The notes: generated from the letters alone by a model not told the origin. A DNA stretch of 64,000 nt from Argopecten irradians (GCF_041381155.1 NC_091143.1:23215695-23279694), one strand, 5' to 3'. Positions 13,886 through 27,169 are shown, numbered from the stretch's first letter. A program made the numbers and translations.

Positions 13886-15097
13886 TTACTACAGAGGAAA
13901 AATAATAATGTTATATTAATTGTTCTGAAATGACTCAATAATGGTCGCAATGCCATAACAGTTTTCCTGTAATGAATCTTTATATGAACACTATTATGAT
14001 CTACTTCCGGGTTTGAGTAATCAGACATAACATTTTCCTGTCCTGTGTTCTCCAATCATCATGTCAAACATTTATTGACTAGTGCATATTTAAAAACTTA
14101 TAAAACACATGATGAAATATTAAAAAGCTCGACAAAAATGATGCTATGACACAGGCTATATGCTGCATTACTTGACAGAAATAATGCTATGGTACCAGTT
14201 ATATTCTATATCACTTCCAATACTACTGACAATCTTTCACAGACAGACTACACGCGTTAAGTTTGTATTCAAAATTCCTATTCTAGAACAGACAATTCCC
14301 TATGTTTTGATGGTTTTCAATGTTCTAGACGAAAGCCCCACTGTGGCATGGCGAGACATGGTATTACCGTTTGGCTTGACTTTACCATGTCGATTCCTCC
14401 AATGGAATATTTCTGACTAAACTGACCTGCATAACGTATCCATACAAACAACAATATGTACATTACTCCTATTGATTTCCCAGTGGTACCAACAGTGTGT
14501 TACTTTTATCCCAATAGTCCAGGATTGGCATGGCAGAGATGATGTAGTGGTGGATTACAAAGTTAACATGTTTATTGGCTATACTCAATAAAAATGAAAG
14601 CAATACTATAATGCATATGTTGGCACGAAAAATCTGGCAAATTAAAGGATAATCTCATTTCCATCAGCGTTCATTGCTTTAAAGGATGTCGTTACCCCGA
14701 AAAATAGAAATAAAACACAGCAAAAATATGGAATGAATCATTGTATATTAATTTCACGTGAATCCCAGTCAAATATAATGTATCATGAATAGGAAAAGAA
14801 TCAGACAGTTGTGAGATCCTTTTCAATGTTGCGGTAATGTAGATGCTAATTGCTTTATGCCTTGCCTTGTTTACAGAACACTTGATAATCATTCATCTGT
14901 GACGCATGCATATAAATCTAGGCAGAAAATCAAGGATACTTGTGGGTCATGACGTTTAGTGACAGATTATGACAGGGTCACATTATCTTCATTCTTTCTC
15001 ATAGAAATTATGAATTCTGTATTAAACAAAAATCAAATTCTGATAAATCCTGGCATCCATTCAGTATATGTTGGTAATGGATATACAGTGGAAGTAT

Positions 15098-15430
15098 GGA
15101 CACATTCATACTATGATCTCCGCTTCCAGTCATTTCTCTCCTTCAAAGTTTAGGGCAAATCAATATTATAATTTGTGCTTGCACCCGTTTTACCCCATCA
15201 AAGAAAAGGACACACTGATATTATAATCTCTGGTACCTCTCATTTCTTTCCTTCAAAGTAAAGGGCATATCAATATCATAATTTCTGCTTCTACCCGTTT
15301 GACCCCGTCAAAGAAAAGGACACACTGATATTATAATCTCTGCTTCCACTCTTTCCCCTCCGTCAAAGTATAGGACACACTGATATTATAATCTCTGCTT
15401 CCACTCATTTCACCCCGGCAAAGTGTATGG
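15098..15430. repeat. 55-bp tandem repeat, about six copies
   Basis: The period is 55 bp, judged from GGGCA/GGACA at 15153, 15208, 15263, 15318 and 15373. Two subtypes alternate (TCAAAGAAAAGGACACACTG and TTCAAAGT..AGGGCA). One more unit (GTTGCTTCCACTCATTTCAC) lies beyond the foldback element at about 15760. Confidence 0.7.
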
Positions 15431-15442
15431 TACATATATATT

Positions 15443-15744
15443 CATCCTCGATACTCCAGGGGTTGCGATCACTGACGTTATATCAACCCCTGGACTATCT
15501 CATAGTAGAACAGAAGGCAGTCCAAAAGAAAAAATCTGAACCAATCACAGGCCTTCGAAGAATACAGAGAATGCGGCGCCCAACTTCAAAGACACGCACT
15601 CGACCATAGTATACTGTTATACCGCTGTTTTGATGTATTTTAAAGGAATAATTTTTTCTCGTTTTGTTGCCTTCAGTTTTACTATGAGATAGTCCAGGGG
15701 TGGATATAACATCAAATAGAGTATCTCTTGGAGTATCGAGGATG
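15443..15744. mobile_element. Foldback element inserted in the 55-bp array
   Basis: The left arm CATCCTCGATACTCC ... CCCCTGGACTATCTCATAGT is mirrored at 15680-15744. The right side resumes the 55-bp repeat sequence, showing insertion into the array. A diverged relative lies across 23.5-24.58 kb. Confidence 0.6.
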
Positions 15745-16216
15745 ATCGATATTACAATTGTTGCTTCCACTCATTTCACTTCGTCACATGATGTCATATG
15801 GGTGGTTTAATACACGATGTGACCCTATAGTAATATATAAATTACGAGACCGAAAAGAATTTTGCTTGTTCCATCGTAATAGTGTTGACATGAGTTTGAT
15901 AATCATCCCAAATAATTTATACAATACAACTTAAATCGTTTTTGTATTTTTTTTCTTTTACCGAATGAACTTTCTTTTATTACGTTCATGATGACATTCG
16001 AAGGACACGAGTAAAATACAAAGAACGATTTCCAATAACCATGCTTACATTAACCTTGGAAAACGTGTGCAATTGCAAGCTTCACCAAAACCTTTTTGTG
16101 ACTCTTGGTGATCCCGTCAGTATCTTTGAATAATAAATAACATTTTGCGCATTTTCAATTGACATTGGGGACTTCTTAGGAAATATGGGTTGCCCTGAAA
16201 AGGCCGTTTGCGGTTT

Positions 16217-17216
16217 CAGTAAATATTCCTTAATATTGTTCGACCATTCTTTCTAGCATCTACCTTTCCCTTATCACAAACAATTTTACCAGGTTTTTTT
16301 TTTCAAAAAGCAAAGCAGAGTAAATCAGCTATCGTTCAGACTATTTCATTTTGACTGGTATCATTTGGAACCTGTTTGAAAAGAGAAATCTATATAAATT
16401 CTAACATTCTCATTCTAAAAGCATAAAATATCACAAAGACAAAAAAGAAATAATGATCGGTTAGAGAAGGAAGAAAAGAACCAATGAGAATTAATCTTAA
16501 AGAAAGAATAATCACTTACAAAGAATGCTAAAATGACGAATTAGCACTATAAATGATACCAGGTATTGTGCATTTCAATCTTACTTTAATGCTACAACAT
16601 CCCTCATTTATATCTTTAATTTGTTTTTAAGTTTCTCCGAGGACAACGGCCTCTTTAACGAAGTTTAAGATTAACGTATGATGTTTTTGTTGTCATCCTT
16701 ATTTTATGACAGTGTCGAACGTTTTTATCTGACGCCATTACTGTATAATGGTTGTTTTCAAAAGACACAACGACCCATGAGGAAGCGAGCATATTACAAA
16801 TGTCAAAGTAATTCAAAATGCAAAAAACATTTCGAAGAATGAATGCTATAATGGTAAACAGAGTTATTTTAAAAAAAAACCCCATTACAAGTAGTATTTA
16901 AAATTAATATTTTTTTTACTCAAATCATTAGAGTAAGTGTACCATTTGACAGCCTCTACTTCATTATTGATTTATACCGTGACTGGATTCATGTACGATA
17001 AATGGTAAATGGCGAAAAAGACGAAAAGTACACTTACTCTAATAATTTGAGTAAAAATATTCATTTATATTTAAATAGATATATATATATATATTTATCA
17101 CTGACCTAGATTTGTATCTGCTGATGCCATCGATGATGAGAGACGCTTATTCTTCCGAAACATACTGTACACGTTCTATTGCACTTTTTGAATGATGATG
17201 ATAATAATCTGTTTCA
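16217..17216. repeat. Tandem duplication of about 1 kb, copy 1
   Basis: It starts GTAAATATTCCTTAATATTG and ends ATAATAATCTGTTTCATAG, and the same sequence recurs at 17224-18972. No gene is visible inside. Confidence 0.75.
16912..17057. mobile_element. Small MITE-like element (copy in duplication 1)
   Basis: 146 bp with inverted repeats of about 30 bp: TTTACTCAAATCATTAGAGT at the left, and ACTCTAATAATTTGAGTAAA at the right. It is repeated at 18661-18806 as part of the duplication. Confidence 0.6.
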
Positions 17217-17223
17217 TAGTTTG

Positions 17224-18972
17224 GGTAAATATTCCTTAATATTGTTCGACCATTCTTTTTAGCATTTACCAATCCCTTATCACAAACAATTTTAACAGGT
17301 TTTTTTCAAAAGGCAAATCAGGGTGAATTAGCTATCGTTCAGACTATTTCATTTTGACTGGTATAATTTGGAACCTGTTTGAAAAGAGAAATCTATATAA
17401 ATTCTAACATTCTCATTCTAAAAGCATAAAACATCACAAAGACAAAAAAGAAATAATGATCGGTTAGAGAAGGAAGAAAAGAACCAATGAGAATTAATCT
17501 TAAAGAAAGAATAATCACTTACAACAAAGAATGCTAAAATGACGCATTAACACTATAAATGATACCAGGTATTGTGCATTTCAATCTTACTTTAGTACTA
17601 CAACATCCTTCGTTTATTTCACAGACGTGCAGTGATATGTCAGCGAGCAAACCCATCATTTAGGTAACTCAGAGTCAGATTTATGTTTCAATACACGCAG
17701 TGTATAAATCTGTCTCGCCTCTAAAAATAACAACATGACCGTTTCCAGCAAGTAGCTATTGTTGCTAAAGTATTTTGTTATGTAACCGTATTATTGGTAA
17801 TAAATCAATAATAAGAACAGAATGTAATAGGAAAACACATTTTATAGTACATTGCACAGCTAGGAATAATTGTGAGATATCATAATTTTCATTTTAAAGT
17901 CACTACACCACCAACAGCTATAGGCGATACGTCTATCATTTTTCTATATTCTCACGATACATTGTAGTTTGTGTCCTTTTTGAGACAGACAGTATTAGAC
18001 TGTAAAGTAACTATCTTTCGCATGCGATTTACTTTCGAGAATTTCACGATGCATGATAATCACGAAAGTTTATCTGCGCGAACTGATGTAAACATTTTGT
18101 TAAATTGATATGGATTTCCAATCAATATTCAAATCCGCGAATGTTAATCTTTGCGAACTTGTTGTGAAATGAAAATCGCGAAATTTAATAGCCGTGAAAA
18201 TAAGCTGGTTGAGTTGTTATGCTTTTGCATTTAACCAAAATAAAAACCATGTAACAGTTATGTGTTCAAATCTTTAAAGAGATGATAATATACTAGTTAC
18301 CAGCCTGCACTTCTCGGGAAAAGTTTGTGTTGTTTATACCTCTATCAGTAGTCAATATCTGTCACAAAAATCCGACAATTTGTTTTTAAGTTCCTCCGAG
18401 GACAACGGCCACTTTAACGAAGATTAAAGTTAACGTACAATCAATGTATGATGTTTTCCCATTTTTATGACAGTGACGAACGATTTTATCTGACGCCATT
18501 ACTGTATAATGGTTGTTTTCAAAAGACACAATGAAGAATATAGCATATTACAAATGTCAAAGTAATTAAAAATGCAAAAAAACATTTCGAAGAATAAATG
18601 CAATAATTCTAAACAGAGTTATTTAAAAAACCCATTACAAGTAGTATTTAAAATGAACACTTTTTACTCAAATTATTAGAATAAGTGTACCATTTGACAG
18701 CCTCTACTTCATTATCGATTTATACCGTGACTTCATTCATGTACGATAAATGGTAAATGGCGATATAAACGAAAAGTACACTTACTCTAATAATTTGAGT
18801 AAAATATTCATGTATATTTATATAAATAAATATATATAAATATATTCATCACTGACCTAGATTTGTATCTGCTGATGCCATCGATGATGAGAGACGCTTA
18901 TTCTTCCGAAACATACTGTACACGTTCTATTGCACTTTTAGAATAATGATGATAATAATCTGTTTCATAGTT
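17224..18972. repeat. Tandem duplication of about 1 kb, copy 2, with about 760 bp extra
   Basis: 17224-17611 matches the first part of copy 1 and 18376-18972 matches the rest. The stretch 17612-18375 is present only here. It could be an insertion in copy 2 or a deletion in copy 1. Confidence 0.72.
18661..18806. mobile_element. Small MITE-like element (copy in duplication 2)
   Basis: Same 146-bp element and inverted repeats as 16912-17057, carried by the duplication. Confidence 0.6.
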
Positions 18973-19599
18973 TGATATCATGTACCATACCATTATTTAA
19001 TTGCCCTTGCCATTTCAGTATGGTTTTGTAATACACTTTTCTTTATTGTAATTACTTATAAGTGGTGTAAGTGGTGTACTATTACACCACGATCTTCAGC
19101 TGAATTTATGATTACAGATTATAACTCGAAATATAATTTCTTTTGTATTAAATATTTACAAAATTGTTTACCCTAAAATAAAAGTATTTCAAGATTACAC
19201 TGAATCGATAACCTTATCATCCACTTACTCGTCCAGGTCGATGTCAGCACATTCCAAATCTAAAGTTACATAAATAGTACAACAAATATCAGGAAGTTTC
19301 CTTGTACGAAAGACAAACATCCTGGCAGGTTAGTTACCAGAACAATCAATAAAAAAAATCTCTCTAATGGAGCATTTCACAATACAGGAGCTTCATTCTG
19401 AGATGAGCATAATTAAGTTTGCGACACGCACAACACCATTTGTTATAGACTTTTCTCAGATAATAAAAGTATTCTAAAAGCAACATCGAGGTACTATGAA
19501 AAGAGGCAAATGTTAACTTAAAAGTTGATTGTACAGTTTTCATTTTTTTTCCTTATTTTTGTTGTTTTTGTGTGTTTTGTTTTACTATATAATTATCGG

Positions 19600-19795
19600 T
19601 TATCGCGGTGGCCGAGTGTAAGAAAATGTCTCGACATATTTCCAAAAGCCCATAACCGAGTCCGAATCCCAAATGGGACATTTGTCCGGTACTGACCTCT
19701 GTTCGGTGGTTTTCCTCCGGGTACTCATACTTCCATCCAACTGTTACGTCCTTAAATTATCATAGCTGTTAATAGGGCGATAAACATAACGTACC
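19600..19795 (+). repeat. tRNA-derived SINE
   Basis: The head GCGGTGGCCGAGTGTAAGA resembles a tRNA A box and GAGTCCGAATCCC (19658-19670) a B box. The body has GGTACTGACC, CGGTGGTTTTCCTCCGGGTA, GTCCTTAAA and GTTAATAGGGCGATAAAC, shared with the SINE at 13.7-13.9 kb. The conserved CTCCGGGTAC block fits the Nin-DC type of central domain known in bivalves, from memory only. Confidence 0.65.
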
Positions 19796-19799
19796 CAAT

Positions 19800-22360
19800 C
19801 ATCGTTAACTATTAGATTAATTACTTTTTTCCCGGATTACGGTTTCCAGTTCCAGTCACGGCGTGAGTGTTGGATATATCATCTAAACACAACACGTAAT
19901 CATTCCTGGAAATTATTGCGGATCAATACGGAAACGACATACTGTCAGGATAGCTTTCTATTTATTTGGGACTTGTCAAGGTCGTTAGCTACACGTGATG
20001 TTCTCAACAAAGTGTCAGTCATTTATCTACCCCATAGATAGAGTTTTATTCACACGTTTCCAGCTATAATAGCATCATATAGTGTGAATAGTAGAAACAC
20101 AATCCTTTCATACACATCCATATTATGATGTTTCTGGTATTCCACGCATGTATACCTACTGAAATCTTATAATATAAATTGCAAACCTAATTTCTTATAT
20201 TCCTCTTAACACTGACTTAAAACATATCTGTATGTTTTTATATTAAGGATGGCATGGCTATCCATACAGATCTGTTTTGAGTATTACATTCTGTTCAGGG
20301 AGACTGGAGAAAAAAGTGAACAGGTATAGAAACATAAAATTCTCATCAATCTTTTTTTGGGTCGACACCGGTTGTGTCTGATTTTGTCATCCTGCATTAC
20401 CCCCTGTTGTGGCAAGCATCAATCCTTTTTACAAATATTTACATAATGTGTTTTATTACTTACTTCTTAAGTCAAAATGATAAAAAATAGAAGGAAAACA
20501 AGATGACAAATATTTTTTTTTCGAAATAAAATAATGATATTGTTTTTAACGATTTTGGTTTTCATATTATCAGTTCTGTTTGTTTCAAATATGACGTATA
20601 CCTATTTTGCGTAATGTGTATTTTTTATGTGTTTGACTGTAACAATAGTGTCAAATAGATAATTTATATGACTATTGTTATAAAATCAACACTGGATGGT
20701 TTATTATGTATGCTGCTGCAAGCATATATGTATGACATTCTTTCAAACAATTTCATGAAATGTTCTCAGCAATCTAAATGCCAAAAATATTTAAATGAAA
20801 TCGTAGAAATGATAAACAATTTTTTTAATACATGCAGTTGCAATTATATTTTGATCAATTAAAATCAGTTATACACACAACAATATTCTATATGTAGAGA
20901 AAATATGACAAATGAACATCTATACTTCTTAGTACAAATTACGTTGAAATCTAGTGCACGACAAAATTAACACGCATTAATCAGGACACATTATTCTGGC
21001 GGACAGAGGAAGGTTAAAACCTTGGGCAGACAGTTCGCAGACTACACTGGCAAGTCTGACTGAAAAAAAAACACCAAGAGAATAAGAAATGATAATAATA
21101 ATTCCCGCAAGACTTTACTTCTAATTATAACAGATATCCTAATGGGGAATAAAGACGATTATATGAGGTGGGGTACCAAACATCACACGTCTGCAAGGTT
21201 CTGCAAGCGCACAGAGGATCGAGATGTCACTTAGTGTGGTACATCCCCATGGGAAGGCGTAATAATATAATGTAATCTCGGTATCACACTGGAGGACATT
21301 ATAATGTAAAATTGCACGGGTATGACAATAGTAATTTTTCCGATTACTTCAGTCTATAGCTGGTCTAGGTTGGAGATGCTATCAACAGGCTTCCTGATAA
21401 GATAATATCAGCACATTTGAAAGAAAAAATATGCAAATATAAATGACATTTTTTCTGCTTCCCCAGATATCTGCGATATAGTTTGTTTTGTATAAAGAAA
21501 AAAAACAAAAACAAGTGAGTATACTGAGGGAGTCGATTTATTATTGTGGAAATTCTCTAGAAGGATAGAAATGTTCCCTAGACTGAACGAAGCTATTGTC
21601 GATTAGAAATTCAATCACAGTTCATCCTTTGGGTAGGGAACTTTATCACACATTCCCTAACTTTGGAGTGATATTCCATTCAAGTACTTTTCTGGTAACT
21701 AGTATAAACGCCATTTGCATATACTCTTATTGTTTTAAATAGAGATAAAGATTGGTATGGTCGCCAATGGTGTATTTTTTCTGCGTACGACTAGTTTTGC
21801 GGTTAATACAGTTGTTTTTCCCGTCTAAAGCACAGCAAAAGACTTCTGCTTTTGAAGAGATTATCTCACTACCATCACAATGTGATCTATACCATTGGAT
21901 AATTGACTGATTTCCGGAGTATTTCCCATCAGAGACTCAATGACGTTCATCATCACAGTGTATTACAGTTATATTTTATTCCGGGCTCATCACATGACCC
22001 GTACGAGATTTATAACGAGATTTATAATCTTGGTATTGGTTTATAAATCAGGAAGGCACCGACTAATCTAAAACTGATTTATTGCCATACAAATCATCGA
22101 GGTCATAGAGGTTTGGTGATTTCTCCAAGTTGTCGTTCATAAGAACCGATACTGCTGTATGTGTTTTTATCTGACCGATATCCAAGTGCTATTGCAATCA
22201 ATGTTTTAAAAAGTTTTATTTCCTTAGTTTAGGTAATTGTTTTCCTGGATTTAAACACAAATGGTGGATTTGCTCAAGTTTCGATGGCGAAATCACCAAA
22301 GATATCCACAGACAACGGTCACTTGGGTTCGGAGGTTAACAGAATCGGAAGGGTTAGTGG
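19800..22360. other. AT-rich stretch without recognisable gene
   Basis: I see no coding region, array or element that I can support. Confidence 0.45.
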
Positions 22361-22363
22361 TAA

Positions 22364-22764
22364 CGTGACGCTACCCAAATTGGTACACTTTTTGAAGATA
22401 ATTGTTAAATTTTTCTAACTTGTGCTTGAATTAAGATTTTCTCTTAATTTTCAATAACTCGATGCCTAAAGTTTTAATTTCATGATTTGTTTACTTAACA
22501 GCAGTGCATAGAGAGCTTTGAAGCATCCCCGGCTGTGTTTCAGCAGGTTCGAGTACCCAAAATTGTACACCTCATAAATAGGGATAATGAGCAACAGAAA
22601 AGCTAAAAAACATATGAAAATTGTCACAGTTACTATTCAGCACCTTAATTTCTGTTCAGGACAATAATTGGTAGTTTAGAGTGTTATCTGAAAATTCAAC
22701 TTCATATATATTAAAAGTCTACCATTTTGGGTAACGTACCAATTTGGCTAGCGTCACTTTAGAA
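22364..22764. mobile_element. MITE-like element with GTGACGCTA termini
   Basis: GTGACGCTACCCAAATTGGTAC near the left end is mirrored at the right by GTACCAATTTGGCTAGCGTCAC. The stretch between is noncoding, with an inner degenerate copy (TACCCAAAATTGTACACC). Confidence 0.55.
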
Positions 22765-23387
22765 TTTCAGACAACTCATGGCTCTACATGTTACATGTGT
22801 TTAATTGCTACAATGTAACCAGAAGGGTAAAGTAAGGTTTTCGCTGGCAGTAGATCTCACAAAGAGTTATATTGCTAAAATAGTTACAACTATGTCAGGT
22901 AAAACACACTGGATCAACCAAAGAGGACAATTACAACTACTAACACAAATATAGCATATTTTGAAGTATCACTAAAGAAGGAAATTACAACTGTATTCGT
23001 TTTTATCATCTTTTTAAACCGTAAATTGTCATGACATTTTATCGTTACCATGGTTACCTTACTAATCTATTTTCTTATTCTTCTTTTATTACCACGACAC
23101 ACAGAAAAAAGAAGAAATTAAGGAAACAAACGAAGCACATTAATTCATAATTTTCCGAATTAAAGACTAAAACAATACAATTATGTTGGTTGTTTAATTG
23201 ACGAGTTGTGCTCGTTTTCATATTATGTAAATAAGGACGGTTTCAAATGTCTCTTAATAACAGCATCGTAATCTTAACAGGATCTTTATTGGTTTTTACG
23301 AAGGTGTAATTTCTTTGAATTATTATTTGAACTAATAAAAGTACTGGTATCACAAATTCGAGTTGAAGGGCTAACCTGCATACTTCC

Positions 23388-25960
23388 TATAAAAGGACGT
23401 GTACGGTTTTGGAAATGAATGAAACCAGAGCATCCATCAATCCATTCATCTAGAGTATTGAAAATGTCTCATCCGAAGGTAATGTGTTAGTACACTCAAT
23501 CACTAAAGGCAGCGGTTCCTCATTGTAAAATTGAATGCAGTTCAGGACAAAAAAAAAAAAAACTCTGACCAAACACAGGACTGCAGAAACCATCCTTTGA
23601 AGATAACGACGCCAAACTTCAAAGCCTCACAGACATTTAAAAAACACATAAGGTACTCTGAATGTTATTTGATGCACATGTAACCCAGATCCAATGCAGA
23701 AGATAACCACTTCATATCAAAATCCAAGCTTTTCATATTCATGTATCAAGTTTTCATTTTCTATCGATAAGTTGTTCACGTTTTAGGATTTAGCTGCCAT
23801 TATTATGCACTATTGGTCAGTGCCTAGGGTGAAGAAAAAGTTGTATTGTGTAATGAAAAAGAAATTCATGTGTGAACTTTGTTCACTCAAACTCTGTTTG
23901 TTAAGTTTACATTTCTTTGATTTCACTGAGATATGTTAACCAAGCTACATCCAACGCGAGTGCTTCTTATGTGTGCAGCTCAGGCTTTTAATTGGACGGA
24001 GACATTGATTGATTTGAGTCTGAGGCCAAGGGACCATAAAACCCATGACAACCTGCACTTTCAAAGAATTATGTGAAACGAGAATAATGAAGAGAAATAG
24101 TCGTGAGGGGAAACGTTTAATTGCTAGGCATCAAACCAGCGGAAATATCGTCTGGGGAGAGAGAGAGTGGATATGATAGTGATCACACGGGGAAAGCTGA
24201 CATTTACCTGGTGGGCACGTGCGTCGGTGTTAAGTCGGTGAATTAAGAAATAAACAAGAAATTTCAAACCATTGCATCTTTTCTTGCAAAGAATTCTGAA
24301 TACGCTACACTCGGTGCGCAACATCTTTTGTATAACATGAGACAGGCGTTTTATGTACTTTGATGTCCACCTACAGAGATCGGTTGATCGACTTACGATA
24401 CACTGTATTGGCTTTCAAGTTGGGTGTCGTTTTTTCATAATCTTTAAACGAAATCTATTAAGTAATCAAAGCCCTGTGTTTGGCTTGTATTTCTCTCCTT
24501 CTGAATTGCATTCAGTTTTGCTATGACATAGTTCAGGTGAGGTCATAACGACAGAGATAGAAGCCCCTGGACTATCGAGGATGACGTTACAATGACTTCT
24601 TGGCTATCAAAAATGACTATCATGAGTTTAGATGGGTTAAGCTATCAAATATCACTAGCTCAAACGAATGTTCGGCTAGCACCATGCCACATGATCACTG
24701 ACATTGTCAAATGTGAAACAATGGTTGCATGTATATTTTCAATCGATCGCTTGCATTTGTATGCATTACTGATATTGTTACGGTTGAACAAACTTGAAAT
24801 GCTGATTGAAAAGTATTCTTTTCTCCCATGAAAATTTCATGCTATTTTTAATGGTGGGAAATGTTTCGAATGATAAAAAAACATCAGCTGAGGAATTTTA
24901 ATCAGTTAGCACGTCTGTAGCGTTAATGAAGATAAGTTTGTTCTTTTTATAAACTGAATTAAAGCAATTTGAAAAGTGTTTCCCTCAGCGAGCATGATGT
25001 ATCTTCAACATCTAGCACCAAGCAGCAGACTGACGTTAATGACGTCGGCTTGGATTTCATGTGTTACAATCTAGGTCGTATCTGATTCAATGTCATTATT
25101 GTGGTATCAGAAATGTCCTTTTTAGCAGGAGCGTGACAAATAATATTCTAAAGGGCGTTAATTTTAAATTTCCAATATGTGTTTCTTGCTAGCGATACAA
25201 CTTTACTGATGTAATGGTTTTTAGCTCTAAATGTACTCGCTTCTAATGGTTTTAGCGTGCATATGAAGTATAATCCATTGGGGATAAAAGGGAGACAAGG
25301 TACATTGCATCTTCGAAGGTTACTGAATGATTTTAGTTCACCATTAAAACGATCATAAAACGAGGATTTTGTTCCATTTTGTCAAAATTTTCTGATTTCC
25401 CTGTAGATTAAATGTAAACAGGGACTACATTGGCCTCCTTCTTTCATAATTTTATATAACATATTTTCATGCGTCACGAGCGGGCAATGTCGACAAATTA
25501 ATCAACATTTTACCGTTTTTTATTTAAAAACCAAAAGAAATTAATAAAAAAGTAAGATGTTATCAATAGAAACATCAACTTTGATTTACAATATTTCTAT
25601 TAGATCATTTGAAATCTGAAATTCAAATCATCAAATGGTGATTGTTGTGGATCGTCAAGAATCGGACGCCTATAATTGTACTATCTATGTTAATACACAC
25701 TAAAATGAGATAGAATTGAACTGAAATTGAAAGTTCAAGTAATCATAAATCTCACGACAAACATGCGTTTCTTATTGACACATTTGTATTCATGTCAGGC
25801 GACATTCATTTCACAGCGTCAGCCATTTGATCTCAGGACGTGCCAGGTTGCGTTAGACGAACACCTGATGAGCTGTGTCAGAGTGTTAGACACCTCAACT
25901 CTGCGTCCAGATATGACCAGCTTTCTGACGCCAAGCACCGATGACATTGCTACCCTTTAA
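23388..25960 (+). CDS. Candidate small two-exon gene
   Basis: TATAAAAGG at 23388-23396 is followed by ATG TCT CAT CCG AAG (23464-23478) and a donor GTAATG, phase 0. A phase-0 acceptor at 25797-25798 opens a 53-codon GC-richer exon (25799-25960: ATFISQRQPFDLRTCQVALD, EHLMSCVRVLDTSTLRPDM, ending DIATL-stop). An alternative phase-0 exon at 23984-24076 reads AFNWTETLIDLSLRPRDHK. No AATAAA follows closely. The pairing is only a possibility; the foldback remnant would lie in the intron. Confidence 0.22.
23500..24585. mobile_element. Diverged, split relative of the 15.4-kb foldback element
   Basis: 23525-23660 resembles the inner part (GCAGTTC, CAGGACTGCAG, CGCCAAACTTCAAAG) and 24505-24585 resembles the right arm (GCATTCAGTTTTGCTATGA, CCCCTGGACTATCGAGGATG). 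Roughly 850 bp of other sequence lies between them. Confidence 0.35.
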
Positions 25961-26216
25961 AAGCATGACTCATAAAATGCTACGATTGTATGTTAATAGC
26001 AATTTAGGATTACACTCGGTATCATACAATCATGTAGCGGTGGTGTACAGGTCTGTTTATTCTCCATAAAGAGTCAATGATGGTATTGGGTAAAATACGT
26101 ACGTAAATGGTATATAGTTTATCATACGAGAAATATGTTTTTTTTTTAATTATTATTTTAGATAATCCTTGGATTCTTTTAATTTATTAATATCAAAAAG
26201 AAAACGTTTCGATTAC

Positions 26217-26396
26217 AGTAAAACACGTTTATAACCAACACGATTCCAACATATATATGGATATGAGCAGAAAGACTCAATGTAATGAAATAATTGAACA
26301 GAATATACGACATTTCTTATACAGGTGTAAAACGGAATATGTTTATAACGGAGTAATTTCCTTGGATCCAAGGGATTCGTTATAACTGTGTTTTAC
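26217..26396. mobile_element. Short MITE-like element
   Basis: CAGTAAAACACGTTTATAAC at the left is mirrored imperfectly by GTTATAACTGTGTTTTACG at the right. It is about 180 bp and noncoding. Confidence 0.45.
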
Positions 26397-26495
26397 GATA
26401 TATACCAGTTTTAGTCCTGGAAAAACCCATGTATTTTGATATCATCGAATAATTGTATATGTATTTTCTGACCTAAGCTCTACTTAAATTTACAC

Positions 26496-27046
26496 TGTCG
26501 TGTCGAGAGGTGAGACAATGGTTCTACAGTGATAGGACTTACCTGTATCGTATACCTGTCGTGTCGAGGGGTAAGGCAATGGTTCTTCAGTGATAGGACT
26601 TACCTGTATCGTACACCTGTGGTGTCGAGGGGTAAGACAATGGTTCTACAGTGATAGGACTTACCTGTATCGTATACCTGTCGTGTCGAGGGGTAAGACA
26701 ATGGTTCTGCTGTGATATGACTTACCTGTATCGTATACCTGTCGGGTCGAGGTGTAAGATAATGGTTCTGCTGTGATAGGACTTACCTGTATCGTACACC
26801 TGTTGTGCCAAGGGGTAAGACAATGGTTCTACTGTGATAGGACTTACCTGTATCGTATACCTGTTGTGTCGAGGGGTAAGATAATGGTTCTGCTGTGATA
26901 GGACTTACCTGTATGGTACACATGTAGTGTCGAGGGGTAAGACAATGGTTCTACAGTGATAGGACTTACCTGTATCGTACACCTGTTGTGCCAAGGGGTA
27001 AGACAATGGTCCTGCTGTGATAGGACTTACCTGTATCGTACACCTG
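26496..27046. repeat. 61-bp minisatellite, nine copies
   Basis: The unit contains GTGTCGAGGGGTAAGACAAT, GGTTCT, GTGATAGGACTTACCTGT and ATCGTATACC, repeated at exact 61-bp steps (26556, 26617 and on). On the minus strand each unit carries ACAG|GTAAGT, a perfect splice-donor consensus. The last unit overlaps the end of a candidate exon at 27031-27166. Confidence 0.85.
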
Positions 27047-27166
27047 TTGGAAGCCCCTCCGTCTGTGCGTGAAGCAGTCCATTCTGTCGGACAGATCCCT
27101 AACGAAGCCCTCCCCGTAACACTGACGACAGAAAAGTAGCCCCATAATGGTAACCCTATCGATCAT
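27031..27166 (-). CDS. Candidate coding exon, unknown product
   Basis: The minus strand has an open 45-codon stretch that ends ACAG before GTAAGT (27030-27025), in phase 1. Residues include VTIMGLLFCRQCYGEGF and RMDCFTHRRRGFQQVYDT. It is GC-richer than its surroundings, and only this frame is open. It could begin at the ATG at 27166 or after GTGTAG just upstream. I do not recognise the family, and no partner exon could be assigned. The adjoining minisatellite repeats the donor region of this exon. Confidence 0.35.
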
Positions 27167-27169
27167 CTA

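Noticed and set aside
19600-19680. A genuine tRNA gene
   Set aside because: The A and B boxes are recognisable, but no acceptor stem pairs and the body continues into SINE sequence shared with 13.7 kb.
26496-27046. CRISPR-like array
   Set aside because: The units are contiguous with no unique spacers, in an intron-bearing eukaryotic context. It is a tandem minisatellite.
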